55,032 nucleotides of DNA, taken from assembly GCA_012744395.1 (NCBI GenBank), contig JAAYCB010000142.1, forward strand, positions 1 to 55,032, read 5' to 3'. The notes beneath the pieces were generated by a model. That model was not told the DNA's origin. It searched no databases and worked only from the letters and a program-made list of their open reading frames with translations. Shown here piece after piece: positions 16,120 through 26,583 of this stretch (position 1 is the stretch's first letter; each line of letters begins with the position of its first letter). Origin of the DNA: Pirellulaceae bacterium (lineage in GTDB: Bacteria; Planctomycetota; Planctomycetia; Pirellulales; Thermoguttaceae). The position numbers and the translations under genes are program-made.

Positions 16120-17544
16120 CTAAAAATACAGATCGCGGCTGCCGGTCTCGCGGATGCGGCGGAGCCGGTCGACCAACTCCTGCTTGCGGGCGCCTTCGGG
16201 AAATCGGGCCAGCTCCTCTTCGATCCGTTTCGCGCCGGCCTTGCGTGTCTCTTCCGACCCGTAGTCGCAGAGGTACTCCTGAAGGGTGGCCAGCGCGTTG
16301 GGCGTGCAGAGATTCTGGATGAAGCCGGGGATCGCGAACTCCATGAAATGTTCGCCCGTCCGGCCCGCCCGGTAGCAGGCGGTGCAGAAACTCGGCACGT
16401 AGCCGTCGCGGATCAACTCGCCGATCACCACGTCGAGAGACCGGAGGTCGCCAAGCTGGAACTGCTCGCGATCGAACTGCTGATCCTTCTGGACGTCGCT
16501 GTAGCCGCCCAATTCGATCCGGCTGCCGGCGTCGATCTGGGAGACGCCGAAGGCCATCAGCTCGCGGCGGATCTCGGGATTCTCCCGGGCGGTGAGGATC
16601 AGGCCGGTGTAGGGGACCGAGAGGCGAAGCACGGCCACGACGCGCTTCAATTGCTCGTCGCTGACAGCGTAGTCGCTCTTGATATCGACACCCAGGGCTG
16701 GGCAGAGGCGGGGGAAGCTGATCGTGTGCGGACCGACGCCGAGGTGCTTTTGCAGGTGCCGGCTGTGGGCCACCAACCCCAGGACCTCAAACCGCCAGTC
16801 GTAGAGCCCGAACAGTGCTCCGATGCCCACGTCGTCGCACCCCGCCTCAATCGCCCGGGCCGGCGAGTCCAGCCGCCAGAGATAGTCCCCCTTGGAGGTC
16901 TCGCGGGGATGCATCGCGGCGTAGGTCCCGCGGTGATACGTCTCCTGGAACACCTGGTAGGTGCCGATCCCGGCCGCCTTGACCACCCGGAAGCCGGCCT
17001 GGTCGAGCGGCGCGGCATTGATGTTGACGCGGCGGATTTCACCTCGCTCGACGCGCACCGCATAAACCCGCTCGACGCAGTTGGCGATGAACTCGGGGGA
17101 ATACGCCGGGTGCTCCCCGAACACAAGGATCAGCCGCTTGTGACCGTGGCGGAGGAGCGACTCCACCTGGGCGGTCAGTTCGTCCGGCCCGAGGGTATGA
17201 CGGACAACCTCTTGGTTCGAAATGCGGAATGCGCAGTACAGGCAGTCGTTGCGGCAATGGCTGCCCACGTAGAGCGGCGCGAAGAGCACGATACGGTTGC
17301 CGTAAACGTCGCGTTTCAACTGCCGGGCGGCAGCGTAGATTTCGGCCACCAGGTCCGGATCATCCGCGCGGAGGAGCACGGCCGTTTCATCCGGTTCCAA
17401 CGGCGCCTTCGCCAGGCTCTTGGCAATGATGTCGCGAACGGCGCCAGGATCGCTCTTGCGTCCGAGGTATTCGGCAAAACGCTCTTCCTCGATAAAGCAA
17501 AATCCGCTGGCACTGAGCGTTCTTCGGTCGATAGCCGTCGTCAT
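16120..17544 (-). CDS. hydG: [FeFe]-hydrogenase maturase HydG (radical SAM tyrosine lyase)
   Basis: A 474-residue HydG, which cleaves tyrosine with S-adenosylmethionine to yield p-cresol plus the CO and cyanide ligands of the hydrogenase H-cluster. The radical-SAM cluster motif SHCRNDCLYCAF (C-x3-C-x2-C) lies near residues 95-105. The C-terminal auxiliary cluster motif is FCTACYRAGRTGEHFM, then NLCTPNALATLQEYL, giving the C-x2-C-x22-C spacing of HydG that separates it from ThiH. Length equals characterised HydG proteins. I chose the ATG whose product starts MTTAIDRR; a TTG 25 codons upstream adds unlike sequence. It precedes hydF. hydE, the third maturase, is missing locally. Confidence 0.95.
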   Translation of the reverse strand: MTTAIDRRTLSASGFCFIEEERFAEYLGRKSDPGAVRDIIAKSLAKAPLEPDETAVLLRADDPDLVAEIYAAARQLKRDVYGNRIVLFAPLYVGSHCRNDCLYCAFRISNQEVVRHTLGPDELTAQVESLLRHGHKRLILVFGEHPAYSPEFIANCVERVYAVRVERGEIRRVNINAAPLDQAGFRVVKAAGIGTYQVFQETYHRGTYAAMHPRETSKGDYLWRLDSPARAIEAGCDDVGIGALFGLYDWRFEVLGLVAHSRHLQKHLGVGPHTISFPRLCPALGVDIKSDYAVSDEQLKRVVAVLRLSVPYTGLILTARENPEIRRELMAFGVSQIDAGSRIELGGYSDVQKDQQFDREQFQLGDLRSLDVVIGELIRDGYVPSFCTACYRAGRTGEHFMEFAIPGFIQNLCTPNALATLQEYLCDYGSEETRKAGAKRIEEELARFPEGARKQELVDRLRRIRETGSRDLYF

Positions 17545-18179
17545 GAAAACACGCCTTTGGCAAGGACGGACTTCCTCGGGGAAGCGGCAAGAGGAGGCTC
17601 CCGCCGTTGCGTTAGCCAATACAAGGGGGGGCAGCCCCCGGGGAAGTGCCGTGAGGCTGTGGCTAGGACTGCTCCCCGCAATGATTCTACCAGCCGGGTG
17701 GAGAGCCGCCCGGCTGGTTTCGAATCAACTCGAGGTGGCATCCCCCCTATTCCGGCCCCACAGCCCACCACCGGCAGCGCTGTTGCGACACCGCCGAGGG
17801 CCGCTGGCAGCGAAAAGACGCGCGTTGCGCTGAGGGATGGGGGGAGAGAACGCCGCCACGCCCGCTCCACTTCGCTCCATGCAATATGGCGTCTTTTGCA
17901 AAAAGACTCAATCGCCCCCCCTAGTGTTACTAGAAACCCTCTTTCGCAGTGCACTTGCCTTCTCAATCTGGGCTCATCCAGCTGCAACTCCGAAGTCCAC
18001 AATACTTTGCTGTTCCGGAGTGCGGCGACTTGCCGCCCGACTCCAGAGGGAGGCTCCGCACCCAAGGCCGGAAGAGCCTCAAGCGTGTCAGTCGCTCCTG
18101 CGTCGGCAGCGCGGGAAGCCCGCCTGCCAAGCCGCTCTCGGGGGATGTCCAGGGGTGGCTGGTTTATGCAGCACGGCCA

Positions 18180-18214
18180 CGCTCGGGTGGCTGCAATTTG
18201 CAGCCACCCGAGCG
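18180..18214. repeat. Perfect 35-bp palindrome
   Basis: CGCTCGGGTGGCTGCAA (18180-18196) is followed by one T and its exact 17-base reverse complement. As DNA this is a strong cruciform candidate. With no loop beyond one base it is a poor RNA terminator. It could be a protein-binding site or the fused ends of a small element. Confidence 0.8.
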
Positions 18215-18750
18215 CGCGGCGATCGCCCAACGGGGCAGACCGGCGCTGTTGAAGACGCAGGGGGAACCGCCCCGGTTTTGCCGGTCTCCATCGCTTCAAA
18301 ACGACAGGAACAAGCCTGTTTGCAGCAGGAAAGGACCGTTTCCCGCGAGGCGCGAACCGCCAGCCGACTGCCGGAAACGGCCGCCGGCATCTTGAAATAC
18401 CTGAATTGGCACGGCACTTGCGGTTGGTCAGGCTGCAACGGACCGGAAACAGGATGGGACCCGATTGATCCGGAGGTTGCCGGTTTTGGGTTTCTGGGCT
18501 TTGTGAAGGAGCCTGGAGACGAGGACTGGTAGCCGGCTTTCGATCGTGGGGCAGGGTCCCATCCTGATTCTATCATTCAGCAGTTTTTGGGAACGCTCAT
18601 AGCTCTCGATGGGCGGACAGGTGGTGGATCGCCGATCGTGCAGAGACCGCCAGAGGAAAACCAGATTCCCCGGTTGACTGCCATTATCCCCTGCGCGGCA
18701 TGATTCATTTGTGCGTCGCCATCACGTCATGGAACCGGGGCGCTGTTGAC

Positions 18751-18780
18751 GAACGCTTGGTCAGCCGCGGCCAAGCGTTC
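18751..18780 (+). terminator. Hairpin, possible terminator or attenuator
   Basis: GAACGCTTGG and CCAAGCGTTC form a perfect 10-bp stem with a ten-base loop, followed by CCTGTTTT. The T-run is short, so termination would be weak. It lies about 90 bases before the sigma-54 activator gene and could attenuate its leader. Confidence 0.35.
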
Positions 18781-18867
18781 CCTGTTTTGGCCGACTGGTC
18801 AGGCCGCCCGCCATCCGCTACGCTGCAATTGTTGGCAGTTGCCTGCAATTAGCTGGTTTGGGCGGAA

Positions 18868-20910
<2,043 letters not shown>

Positions 20911-20911
20911 C

Positions 20912-21091
20912 ATGCCGCGATCGGCGAGTCCACCAGCGCGTCGTTCTTCCGGCTTCGCCCCCGCGCGCAAATCGTCGGCCCCCGGTCTGCGTCGCAAGTC
21001 GCTTCTCTCGCGGAACTTGCGGATTGTGCCGGGCGATCCCCGCGACCGCCTCCAAGACGCGCCTGTTCCCCGCCGCGGCAGACCCGAATAA
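20912..21091 (+). CDS. Possible small basic protein, 59 residues
   Basis: An ATG one base after the stop of the sigma-54 activator opens a 59-codon frame ending TAA. The product begins [11 protein letters not shown] and is rich in Arg, Pro and Ser with no recognisable domain. Tight spacing would allow translational coupling, and the second half keeps GC-rich third positions, but random high-GC sequence can look the same. The alternative is simple untranslated sequence. Confidence 0.25.
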   Translation: MPRSASPPARRSSGFAPARKSSAPGLRRKSLLSRNLRIVPGDPRDRLQDAPVPRRGRPE

Positions 21092-21170
21092 TTCCGCAGG
21101 CGGCCGGCACAGAGCAGTCTCTCGAGCGCTCGATGAGGCGCACGAAAAAACACGCGAGGTGGTGATCGAT

Positions 21171-22298
21171 ATGTACGAAAACAGGATTCGCCCGCTCTCA
21201 AGACGCGCAGCGCTTGCTGCCGCGTTGTGTTCCGCCCTGCTCGCGGATGGGCGACCGCTGCTGGCCGCCGAGGCAAGCCGAATTCCGGGAGACAATCCCG
21301 CCCGAGACCGCTCGGCAGCGACTTTGCAGGGGCTCCAGCAGGCCACCTTCGGCGCCGGCTGCTTCTGGTGCACGGAAGCGGTCTTCCAGCGGGCAAAAGG
21401 GGTGCGATCGGCCGTCTCGGGCTACAGCGGCGGCAACGTCAAAAACCCGACCTACCAGCAAGTCAGCACCGGGACGACGGGCCATGCCGAAGTCGTTCAA
21501 CTCCGTTTCGATCCAGCGGTGGTTTCCTACAAGGACCTCCTGGAAATCTTCTGGAAAACCCACGATCCGACCACGCTCAACCGGCAGGGGCCCGACGTCG
21601 GCACACAGTATCGTTCGGTGATCTTCTACCACAACCCGGAGCAGAAGCGGTTGGCCGAGCACTACAAGCAGCGGTTGAACGAGTCGAAGCTGTTCGGCGC
21701 TCCGCTGGTCACGGAGATCAGCCCGATCGGCGAATTCTATCCGGCCGAACCCTACCACCAGGAGTACTACGATCGGAACCGCCGCGAGCGCTACTGCCGG
21801 CTGGTGATCCGGCCGAAGCTGGAGAAATTCAAGCAGCTGTTCGAGGACAGGCGGAAGACGGAGCGGGAGATGCAGACGGAGAAGGCGGCCGAGGCGGAGC
21901 AGCTCCAGAAGACCAGGAAGACCGACGCCCAGTGGCAGGCACAATTGACCCCCGAGCAGTTCACCGTCACCCGGAGGAAGGGCACCGAGCCGGCGTTCAC
22001 CGGCAAGTACTGGAATCACAAGGAAGTCGGGGTCTACAACTGCGTCTGCTGCGGGCAGGCGCTGTTCAACTCGGCGGCGAAATTCCAGTCGGGAACCGGC
22101 TGGCCGAGTTTCGCCGCCCCCGTCGCGGCCGGGCATATCGAAGAGGCGATCGACCGCAGCAACTTCATGCTGCGGATGGAGGTCACGTGCTCGCGGTGCG
22201 GCGCCCACCTGGGGCATGTCTTCAACGACGGGCCGCCCCCGACCGGCCTCCGCTACTGCATCAATTCGGCCGCCCTTCAGTTCGACGCCGCAAGGTAA
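21171..22298 (+). CDS. msrAB: Bifunctional peptide methionine sulfoxide reductase MsrA-MsrB
   Basis: A 375-residue fusion. Residues 1-34 look like an export signal with twin arginines ([18 protein letters not shown]), so it probably acts outside the cytoplasm. MsrA (about 57-220) has the catalytic GAGCFWC (Cys64) and reduces the S-epimer. A charged helical linker with [17 protein letters not shown] joins it to MsrB (about 240-372), which reduces the R-epimer. MsrB has the zinc cysteines in CVCCGQALF and [12 protein letters not shown] and the catalytic RYCINSAAL. The start ATG follows GAGGTGGTG. A frame open from 21024 upstream adds unlike residues. Its position beside a Tat-exported oxidoreductase fits a role in repairing envelope proteins, but no operon is proven. 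Confidence 0.95.
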   Translation: MYENRIRPLSRRAALAAALCSALLADGRPLLAAEASRIPGDNPARDRSAATLQGLQQATFGAGCFWCTEAVFQRAKGVRSAVSGYSGGNVKNPTYQQVSTGTTGHAEVVQLRFDPAVVSYKDLLEIFWKTHDPTTLNRQGPDVGTQYRSVIFYHNPEQKRLAEHYKQRLNESKLFGAPLVTEISPIGEFYPAEPYHQEYYDRNRRERYCRLVIRPKLEKFKQLFEDRRKTEREMQTEKAAEAEQLQKTRKTDAQWQAQLTPEQFTVTRRKGTEPAFTGKYWNHKEVGVYNCVCCGQALFNSAAKFQSGTGWPSFAAPVAAGHIEEAIDRSNFMLRMEVTCSRCGAHLGHVFNDGPPPTGLRYCINSAALQFDAAR

Positions 22299-22471
22299 CG
22301 CCCCCCCAGCGAGCGCGGCGCGGGCGGGGCAATCGTTTCGGCAACCGGCCGGCGGCCGATCCGCGGCTTTGTTGACGGGCGCCGCGCGAACCGCGATAAT
22401 CGGCCTTGATCCGGCGAGCCTTGCCCGGCGCCGGCCTGATGCGTTCTGTCCGATTGCCAGGAGCCAACGTG

Positions 22472-23746
22472 ATGAGCAGCCAGTCTGATCGCAGGGGATT
22501 CATGATGAGTGGGGCGGCGACCGCGGCCGCGTGGGCCGCCGCGGGGCGGCCGGGATTCGCCGCGCAACCCTCCTCGGCCACGGCTCAGCCGATGGACCGT
22601 GTCCGTGTCGGACTGGTGGGCGTCGGCAGCCGCGGAACCTGGCTGCTGAGCCTGTTGCTGGGCATTGAAGGCGTCGAGGTCCGCGCCGTCTGCGACATCA
22701 TCCCGGAGCGGGTTGCCAAGGCCCAAGAGAAGGTCGCGGCGGCCGGCCAGGCGAAACCCCAGGGATACGCCCGCGGCGAGACGGACTTCCAGCGCCTCTG
22801 CGAAACCGAGGAGTTGGACCTGGTGGTCAACGCCACGCGGCCCTGGAAGTGGCATGTGCCGATCTGCGTGGCGGCGATGCAGGCCGGCAAGCACGCCGCC
22901 ACGGAAGTCCCCGCCGCGGAGACAATCGAGGGTTGCTGGCAGTTGGTCGAGACCGCCGAGAAGACGCGAAAATACTGCGTGATGCTGGAGAACTGCTGCT
23001 ACTTCCGCGAGGTGATGCTGGTTCACAACATCCTCCGCCAAGGGCTGTTCGGCGAGCTTCGCCATTGCGAGGCGGGCTACCAGCACTACGTCGGCCGGCC
23101 GCGCCCGGCCACGACGCAACGCCCACCGGAAGACAAGGTCCGCACCGCCAACAGCTATCCGACGCACCCGATCGGCCCGGTCGCCCAATGGATGGACATC
23201 AACCGCGGCAACCGCTTCGACTATCTCGTGTCGATGAGCGCCGACGGCACGGGGGGCAACCGCCGCGCCGACATCAACACGAGCCTGATCCGCACCGCCC
23301 GCGGCCAGACGATCACCTTGTACTACGACACGAAATTGCCGCGGCCCTACGATCTGATCTACCGCGTTCAGGGCACCCGGGGTATTGCGATGGCCACGGC
23401 GGACAGAATCTACATCGAGGGGCGCAGCCCCAAGCCGAATACCTGGGAGCCGATGGAAACCTACTACAAGGAATTCGAGCATCCGCTCTGGAAGGAGCTC
23501 GGAGAGAGGGCCCGAAGCGGCGGCGGGCATGGTGGCGGCGACTGGCTGGTGGTCCACCGCCTGATCCAGGCGCTGCGGACCGGCGCGGCCCCGGACATGG
23601 ACGTCTACGACGCCGCCGCGTGGAGCTGCATCACCGAGTTGAGCGAACAATCGGTGGCCGGCAGGAGCCGCGCGATGGACTTCCCCGATTTCACCCGCGG
23701 GCGATGGGAGACAACGCCGCCGCTGGGCATTCTCGGCGGCGAATAG
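22472..23746 (+). CDS. Gfo/Idh/MocA-family oxidoreductase, Tat-exported
   Basis: A 424-residue protein. The N-terminus has a Tat-type signal (SDRRGFMMSGAATAAAWAAA), followed by a Rossmann fold starting VGLVGVGSRGTWLL and the ELDLVVNATRPWKWH / AGKHAATEVPAA segments typical of the family. Members oxidise or reduce sugars and related polyols using NAD(P), and exported versions carry a tightly bound cofactor. The usual E-K-P cofactor-site motif is replaced here by TEVPAA, seen in a planctomycete/Bacteroidetes glycosidase-like subgroup (GH109-like). Substrate is unknown. I chose the ATG at 22472 behind CCAGGAG; the frame extends upstream without family similarity. Confidence 0.88.
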   Translation: MSSQSDRRGFMMSGAATAAAWAAAGRPGFAAQPSSATAQPMDRVRVGLVGVGSRGTWLLSLLLGIEGVEVRAVCDIIPERVAKAQEKVAAAGQAKPQGYARGETDFQRLCETEELDLVVNATRPWKWHVPICVAAMQAGKHAATEVPAAETIEGCWQLVETAEKTRKYCVMLENCCYFREVMLVHNILRQGLFGELRHCEAGYQHYVGRPRPATTQRPPEDKVRTANSYPTHPIGPVAQWMDINRGNRFDYLVSMSADGTGGNRRADINTSLIRTARGQTITLYYDTKLPRPYDLIYRVQGTRGIAMATADRIYIEGRSPKPNTWEPMETYYKEFEHPLWKELGERARSGGGHGGGDWLVVHRLIQALRTGAAPDMDVYDAAAWSCITELSEQSVAGRSRAMDFPDFTRGRWETTPPLGILGGE

Positions 23747-24053
23747 CGATCCGCGCGCCGGTACGCGTCGAGTGCCGGCGCGCCCCCCGCGTTGCGGTCG
23801 GGCCCGCGTTTCCTCCGATGGTCCGCGTCGCGGCGGCGTCCTCGGCCAACAAATCGGCCGCTCTGGACGACCCGACGCGTCGGAAGCGCGGTGCCCGGTT
23901 TTGGAGCTCTCGGCCAGATCGAGTATAATGGGGGGGCCTCGCGAGACCGGCGGGCTCCTCCAGTCCGCGGGCCAACGGCCGCGGCGCGGAAGGTCTTTCA
24001 GCAGACGGTCGTGCTCGCGCTGGGGATCAACCGATGAACGTGCGGGAATGGGT
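23747..24053. other. Intergenic leader without a recognised feature
   Basis: 307 bases between the oxidoreductase and the kinase-nicotinamidase gene. The kinase frame stays open through it, but the residues are unlike any kinase N-terminus. No clear promoter or hairpin was picked out. Confidence 0.4.
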
Positions 24054-25613
24054 ATGTCTGACGATCCGTATCTGCGATTGTCCGGCGCCGGCCGGTGTGA
24101 AGTCTTCTCGCGGATTGGCGAAGGGGGAATGGGCGCGGTCTACCGTGGCCGCCACCGCGACCTGGACCTCGACGTGGCGGTCAAGTTCCTGCACGGGCAT
24201 CTCGCCGAGAAGTCCGGCGTCGCCGAGCGATTTCTCCGCGAAGCGCGGCTGGCGGCGCGTCTCCAGTCGCCGGGCGTCGTCCGCGTCTTCGACTGCGGGC
24301 AGAGCGGCGGGCACCTCTATATCGTCATGGAATTCGTCGACGGGCAGACGCTCGAAGCCCATCTCCGCGAGCGCTGCATGATGCCTGTCGGCCGGGCCGT
24401 GCAGATCGCCGAGTCGGTCGCCCAGACGTTGGGCGAAGCTCTCGACCAACTCGGCTTGATCCACCGCGACATCAAGCCGGCGAACATCTTGCTCACCCGC
24501 AGCGGCCAGGTCAAACTCGCCGACCTGGGGCTGGCGAAGGTCGTCGCCCAGGAATGCACGGCCGCTTACACCGCGGCCGGAACCGCCCTCGGCACGCCCG
24601 GCTACATGTCGCCCGAACAGTTCGCCGACGCCGGTCATGTCGACCACCGCGCCGACATCTTCTCGCTCGGTTCGACTCTCTACCAGATGCTCGCCGGACA
24701 GCGTCCGTTTCGCGGCGATTCCTTCTTCCAGGTGCTCAAACAGGTGGAGGAGGCCGAGCCCGAGCCGCTCCCCGCCCACGTCCCCCCGGAAATCCAGGCG
24801 GTTGTCGCGCGGATGATGGCCAAGCGGGCCGAGGATCGTTTCCCGACCTATGCCGAACTGGTCGATGCCTTGCGGCAGGGCCAGCAATCGCTCGGCGATA
24901 CCGAGCAGCACGTGACGGGCATGATCGCCTCCGCCACCGCCCCGACGACGGTCTCCGGTCCCTTGGGCCCGGCCGCCATCCCGCGGTTGAAGTCAATCCG
25001 TCCGGCCGTGCCGACGGAGAACCGCGTGCTCCTGGTCGTCGATGTCCAAAACGATTTCTGCCCCAGCGGCGCGCTGGCCGTTGCCGGCGGCGACGAGGTC
25101 GTGCCGGTGGTCAACAGGCTCTCGCGGCGCTTCGCCCACGTGGTCCTCATCCAGGACTGGCATTGCGAGGACCACCTCTCGTTTGCCTCCTCGCACCCGG
25201 GCAAAAAGACGTATGATCAAGTGGTTTTGCCCTATGGCAAGCAGATCCTCTGGCCCGACCACTGCATCGCCGGGACGCCCGGGGCCGACTTCCACCCGGA
25301 ACTCGAACTGGCGCACTGCGAACTGCTGCTCCGCAAGGGATACCACCGGGAGATCGACTCGTACTCGGCCTTTTTCGAGAACGACCGGCAGACGCCGACC
25401 GGGCTGGCGGGCTACCTCCGCGAACGCGGGCTGATGCGGCTGTTCCTGGTCGGCCTGGCGACCGACTTCTGCGTCGCCTACTCCGCGCTCGACGCGCGGC
25501 GACTGGGCTTCGAGGTGACCGTGATCGAGGCCGGCTGCCGCGGAATCGACGTCGACGGCTCGCTGGCGGCGGCGTGGAAGCAGATGGAGGAAGCGGGCGT
25601 GATCCGGGCCTGA
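24054..25613 (+). CDS. Ser/Thr protein kinase fused to nicotinamidase
   Basis: A 519-residue two-domain protein. Residues 10-285 form a Hanks-type kinase: GEGGMGAV, VAVKFL (catalytic Lys), LIHRDIKPANILL, ADLGLAK and GTPGYMSPEQFA. All catalytic residues are present, with DLG in place of DFG as in many bacterial kinases. After a Thr/Ser/Pro linker (about 286-320), residues 322-519 form a full isochorismatase-fold nicotinamidase: VVDVQNDF (catalytic Asp), QDWHCEDHLSF and WPDHC (metal Asp/His), LLRKGY (Lys) and ATDFCVAY (catalytic Cys near 472). PncA turns nicotinamide into nicotinic acid in NAD salvage. No membrane helix is seen. There is no stop or frameshift between domains. ATG at 24048 is an alternative start. 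Confidence 0.9.
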   Translation: MSDDPYLRLSGAGRCEVFSRIGEGGMGAVYRGRHRDLDLDVAVKFLHGHLAEKSGVAERFLREARLAARLQSPGVVRVFDCGQSGGHLYIVMEFVDGQTLEAHLRERCMMPVGRAVQIAESVAQTLGEALDQLGLIHRDIKPANILLTRSGQVKLADLGLAKVVAQECTAAYTAAGTALGTPGYMSPEQFADAGHVDHRADIFSLGSTLYQMLAGQRPFRGDSFFQVLKQVEEAEPEPLPAHVPPEIQAVVARMMAKRAEDRFPTYAELVDALRQGQQSLGDTEQHVTGMIASATAPTTVSGPLGPAAIPRLKSIRPAVPTENRVLLVVDVQNDFCPSGALAVAGGDEVVPVVNRLSRRFAHVVLIQDWHCEDHLSFASSHPGKKTYDQVVLPYGKQILWPDHCIAGTPGADFHPELELAHCELLLRKGYHREIDSYSAFFENDRQTPTGLAGYLRERGLMRLFLVGLATDFCVAYSALDARRLGFEVTVIEAGCRGIDVDGSLAAAWKQMEEAGVIRA

Positions 25614-25620
25614 CCGCCGC

Positions 25621-26583
25621 TCACTCCCGCGCCGCGTTCGCCGGCCCGGCCAGTGCCGCGGCAAGCTGCACCGCGCCGAGGACCGGCTCCGCGACAAGCC
25701 GGAGGGGGGTCGCTTCCAGCCGGCACGACGCCAACTGTTCCGCCACGCGCTGGCGCAGAGGTTCGCTGCCCAGGAGGACCCCACCGGCCAGGGCGAGTGG
25801 GAACGGCCCCCCGGCAAGGTCCAGCTTGGCGGCCACTGCCCAGACCATCCGAGCGAGTTCTTCCGCAGCGGTGTTGAAGATCTCCTGGGCCACCGGGTCG
25901 CCGGCCTCGGCGGCCTCCGACACGGCCGACGAGAGCGCTGCCAGCCGGGCCCGGTCACCGGCAATCGCATATACGGCCGGAATCAGCGCCTCGGCCCGCG
26001 GAACATTCAGCCTGCCCAGCAGCGCGTCGAGGAGTCGCGTTTGGGGGCCTCGCCCGTCGGCCGCCTTGGCCGCCGCGCGAAGCCCGGCGATCGCCATCGC
26101 GTACCCGCTCCCCTCGTCGCCCATCAAGAACCCCCAACCGCCGGAACGCGCCGCGCGGCCGGCCGGATGGCGGCCGAAAGCGAACGAACCGGTCCCCGAG
26201 ATCAGCGCGATTCCCCATCCGGCGGGAGTCCCCGCGGCCAGCAGGGGGAGAGCGTCGTGGACCACCTCGAAACGAACCGCCAGGTGGCGGCCTTCCGCCC
26301 AGCCGACCAGCGCGCGGCGGTTCTCCTGGCGGTCGGACCCGGCCAGGGCGAGCACCGCCGCGGCCACGGTGCGGGGCGGACTTCCCCGGTCCTCGAATGC
26401 CGCCTGGACCGCGCGGTCCAGGTTGGCAAACGCGGCCGGAAAACCGATGGCCTGCGGATTGGCCGGACCGGCCGAGCCCCGCCCGACGATTTCCAGCGGT
26501 CCCAAGGGCGCGAACCGCGCAAGCCACGCCACGGTCTTCGTCCCCCCACCATCGATGCCCAGAAGAAGCGATTCACCCGTCAT
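25621..26583 (-). CDS. BadF/BcrA-type ATPase, probable GlcNAc/MurNAc kinase
   Basis: A 320-residue sugar-kinase/actin-fold protein of the BadF/BadG/BcrA/BcrD group that includes N-acetylglucosamine kinase and clostridial MurK. The ATP phosphate-1 motif is LLGIDGGGTKTV (residues about 7-18). Phosphate-2/adenosine segments follow as ISGTGSFAFG and GGWGFLMGDEGSGY, and LALAGGVLLG lies near the C-terminus. Its ATG lies inside the end of murQ (11-base overlap), so the two are translated together. MurQ needs MurNAc-6-phosphate, which this kinase would supply from free MurNAc; GlcNAc is an equally possible substrate. It ends eight bases from the convergent kinase-nicotinamidase gene. Confidence 0.85.
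   Translation of the reverse strand: MTGESLLLGIDGGGTKTVAWLARFAPLGPLEIVGRGSAGPANPQAIGFPAAFANLDRAVQAAFEDRGSPPRTVAAAVLALAGSDRQENRRALVGWAEGRHLAVRFEVVHDALPLLAAGTPAGWGIALISGTGSFAFGRHPAGRAARSGGWGFLMGDEGSGYAMAIAGLRAAAKAADGRGPQTRLLDALLGRLNVPRAEALIPAVYAIAGDRARLAALSSAVSEAAEAGDPVAQEIFNTAAEELARMVWAVAAKLDLAGGPFPLALAGGVLLGSEPLRQRVAEQLASCRLEATPLRLVAEPVLGAVQLAAALAGPANAARE

Larger units (their letters stand above)
17545..18867. other. 1.3-kb region without a convincing gene
   Basis: Between hydG and the sigma-54 activator, open frames of up to 252 codons exist on both strands. Their translations are Arg/Pro/Ser-rich, contain no recognisable domain, and appear equally long in overlapping frames, so I do not call them. 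The region contains a perfect 35-bp palindrome (18180-18214) and a 10-bp-stem hairpin near its right end. The promoters of hydG (leftward) and of the activator (rightward) should lie here. It may be decayed mobile DNA. Confidence 0.5.

Noticed and set aside
16111-18252. A 713-codon plus-strand frame opposite hydG
   Set aside because: Antisense shadow of hydG that continues into repeat-rich non-coding sequence.
17541-18299. A 252-codon minus-strand frame upstream of hydG
   Set aside because: Composition is Arg/Pro/Ser-rich, overlapping frames on the other strand are equally long, and it contains the 35-bp palindrome.
24054-24900. Kinase inactive because DFG is DLG
   Set aside because: D-L-G is common in active bacterial Hanks kinases and the metal-binding Asp is retained.
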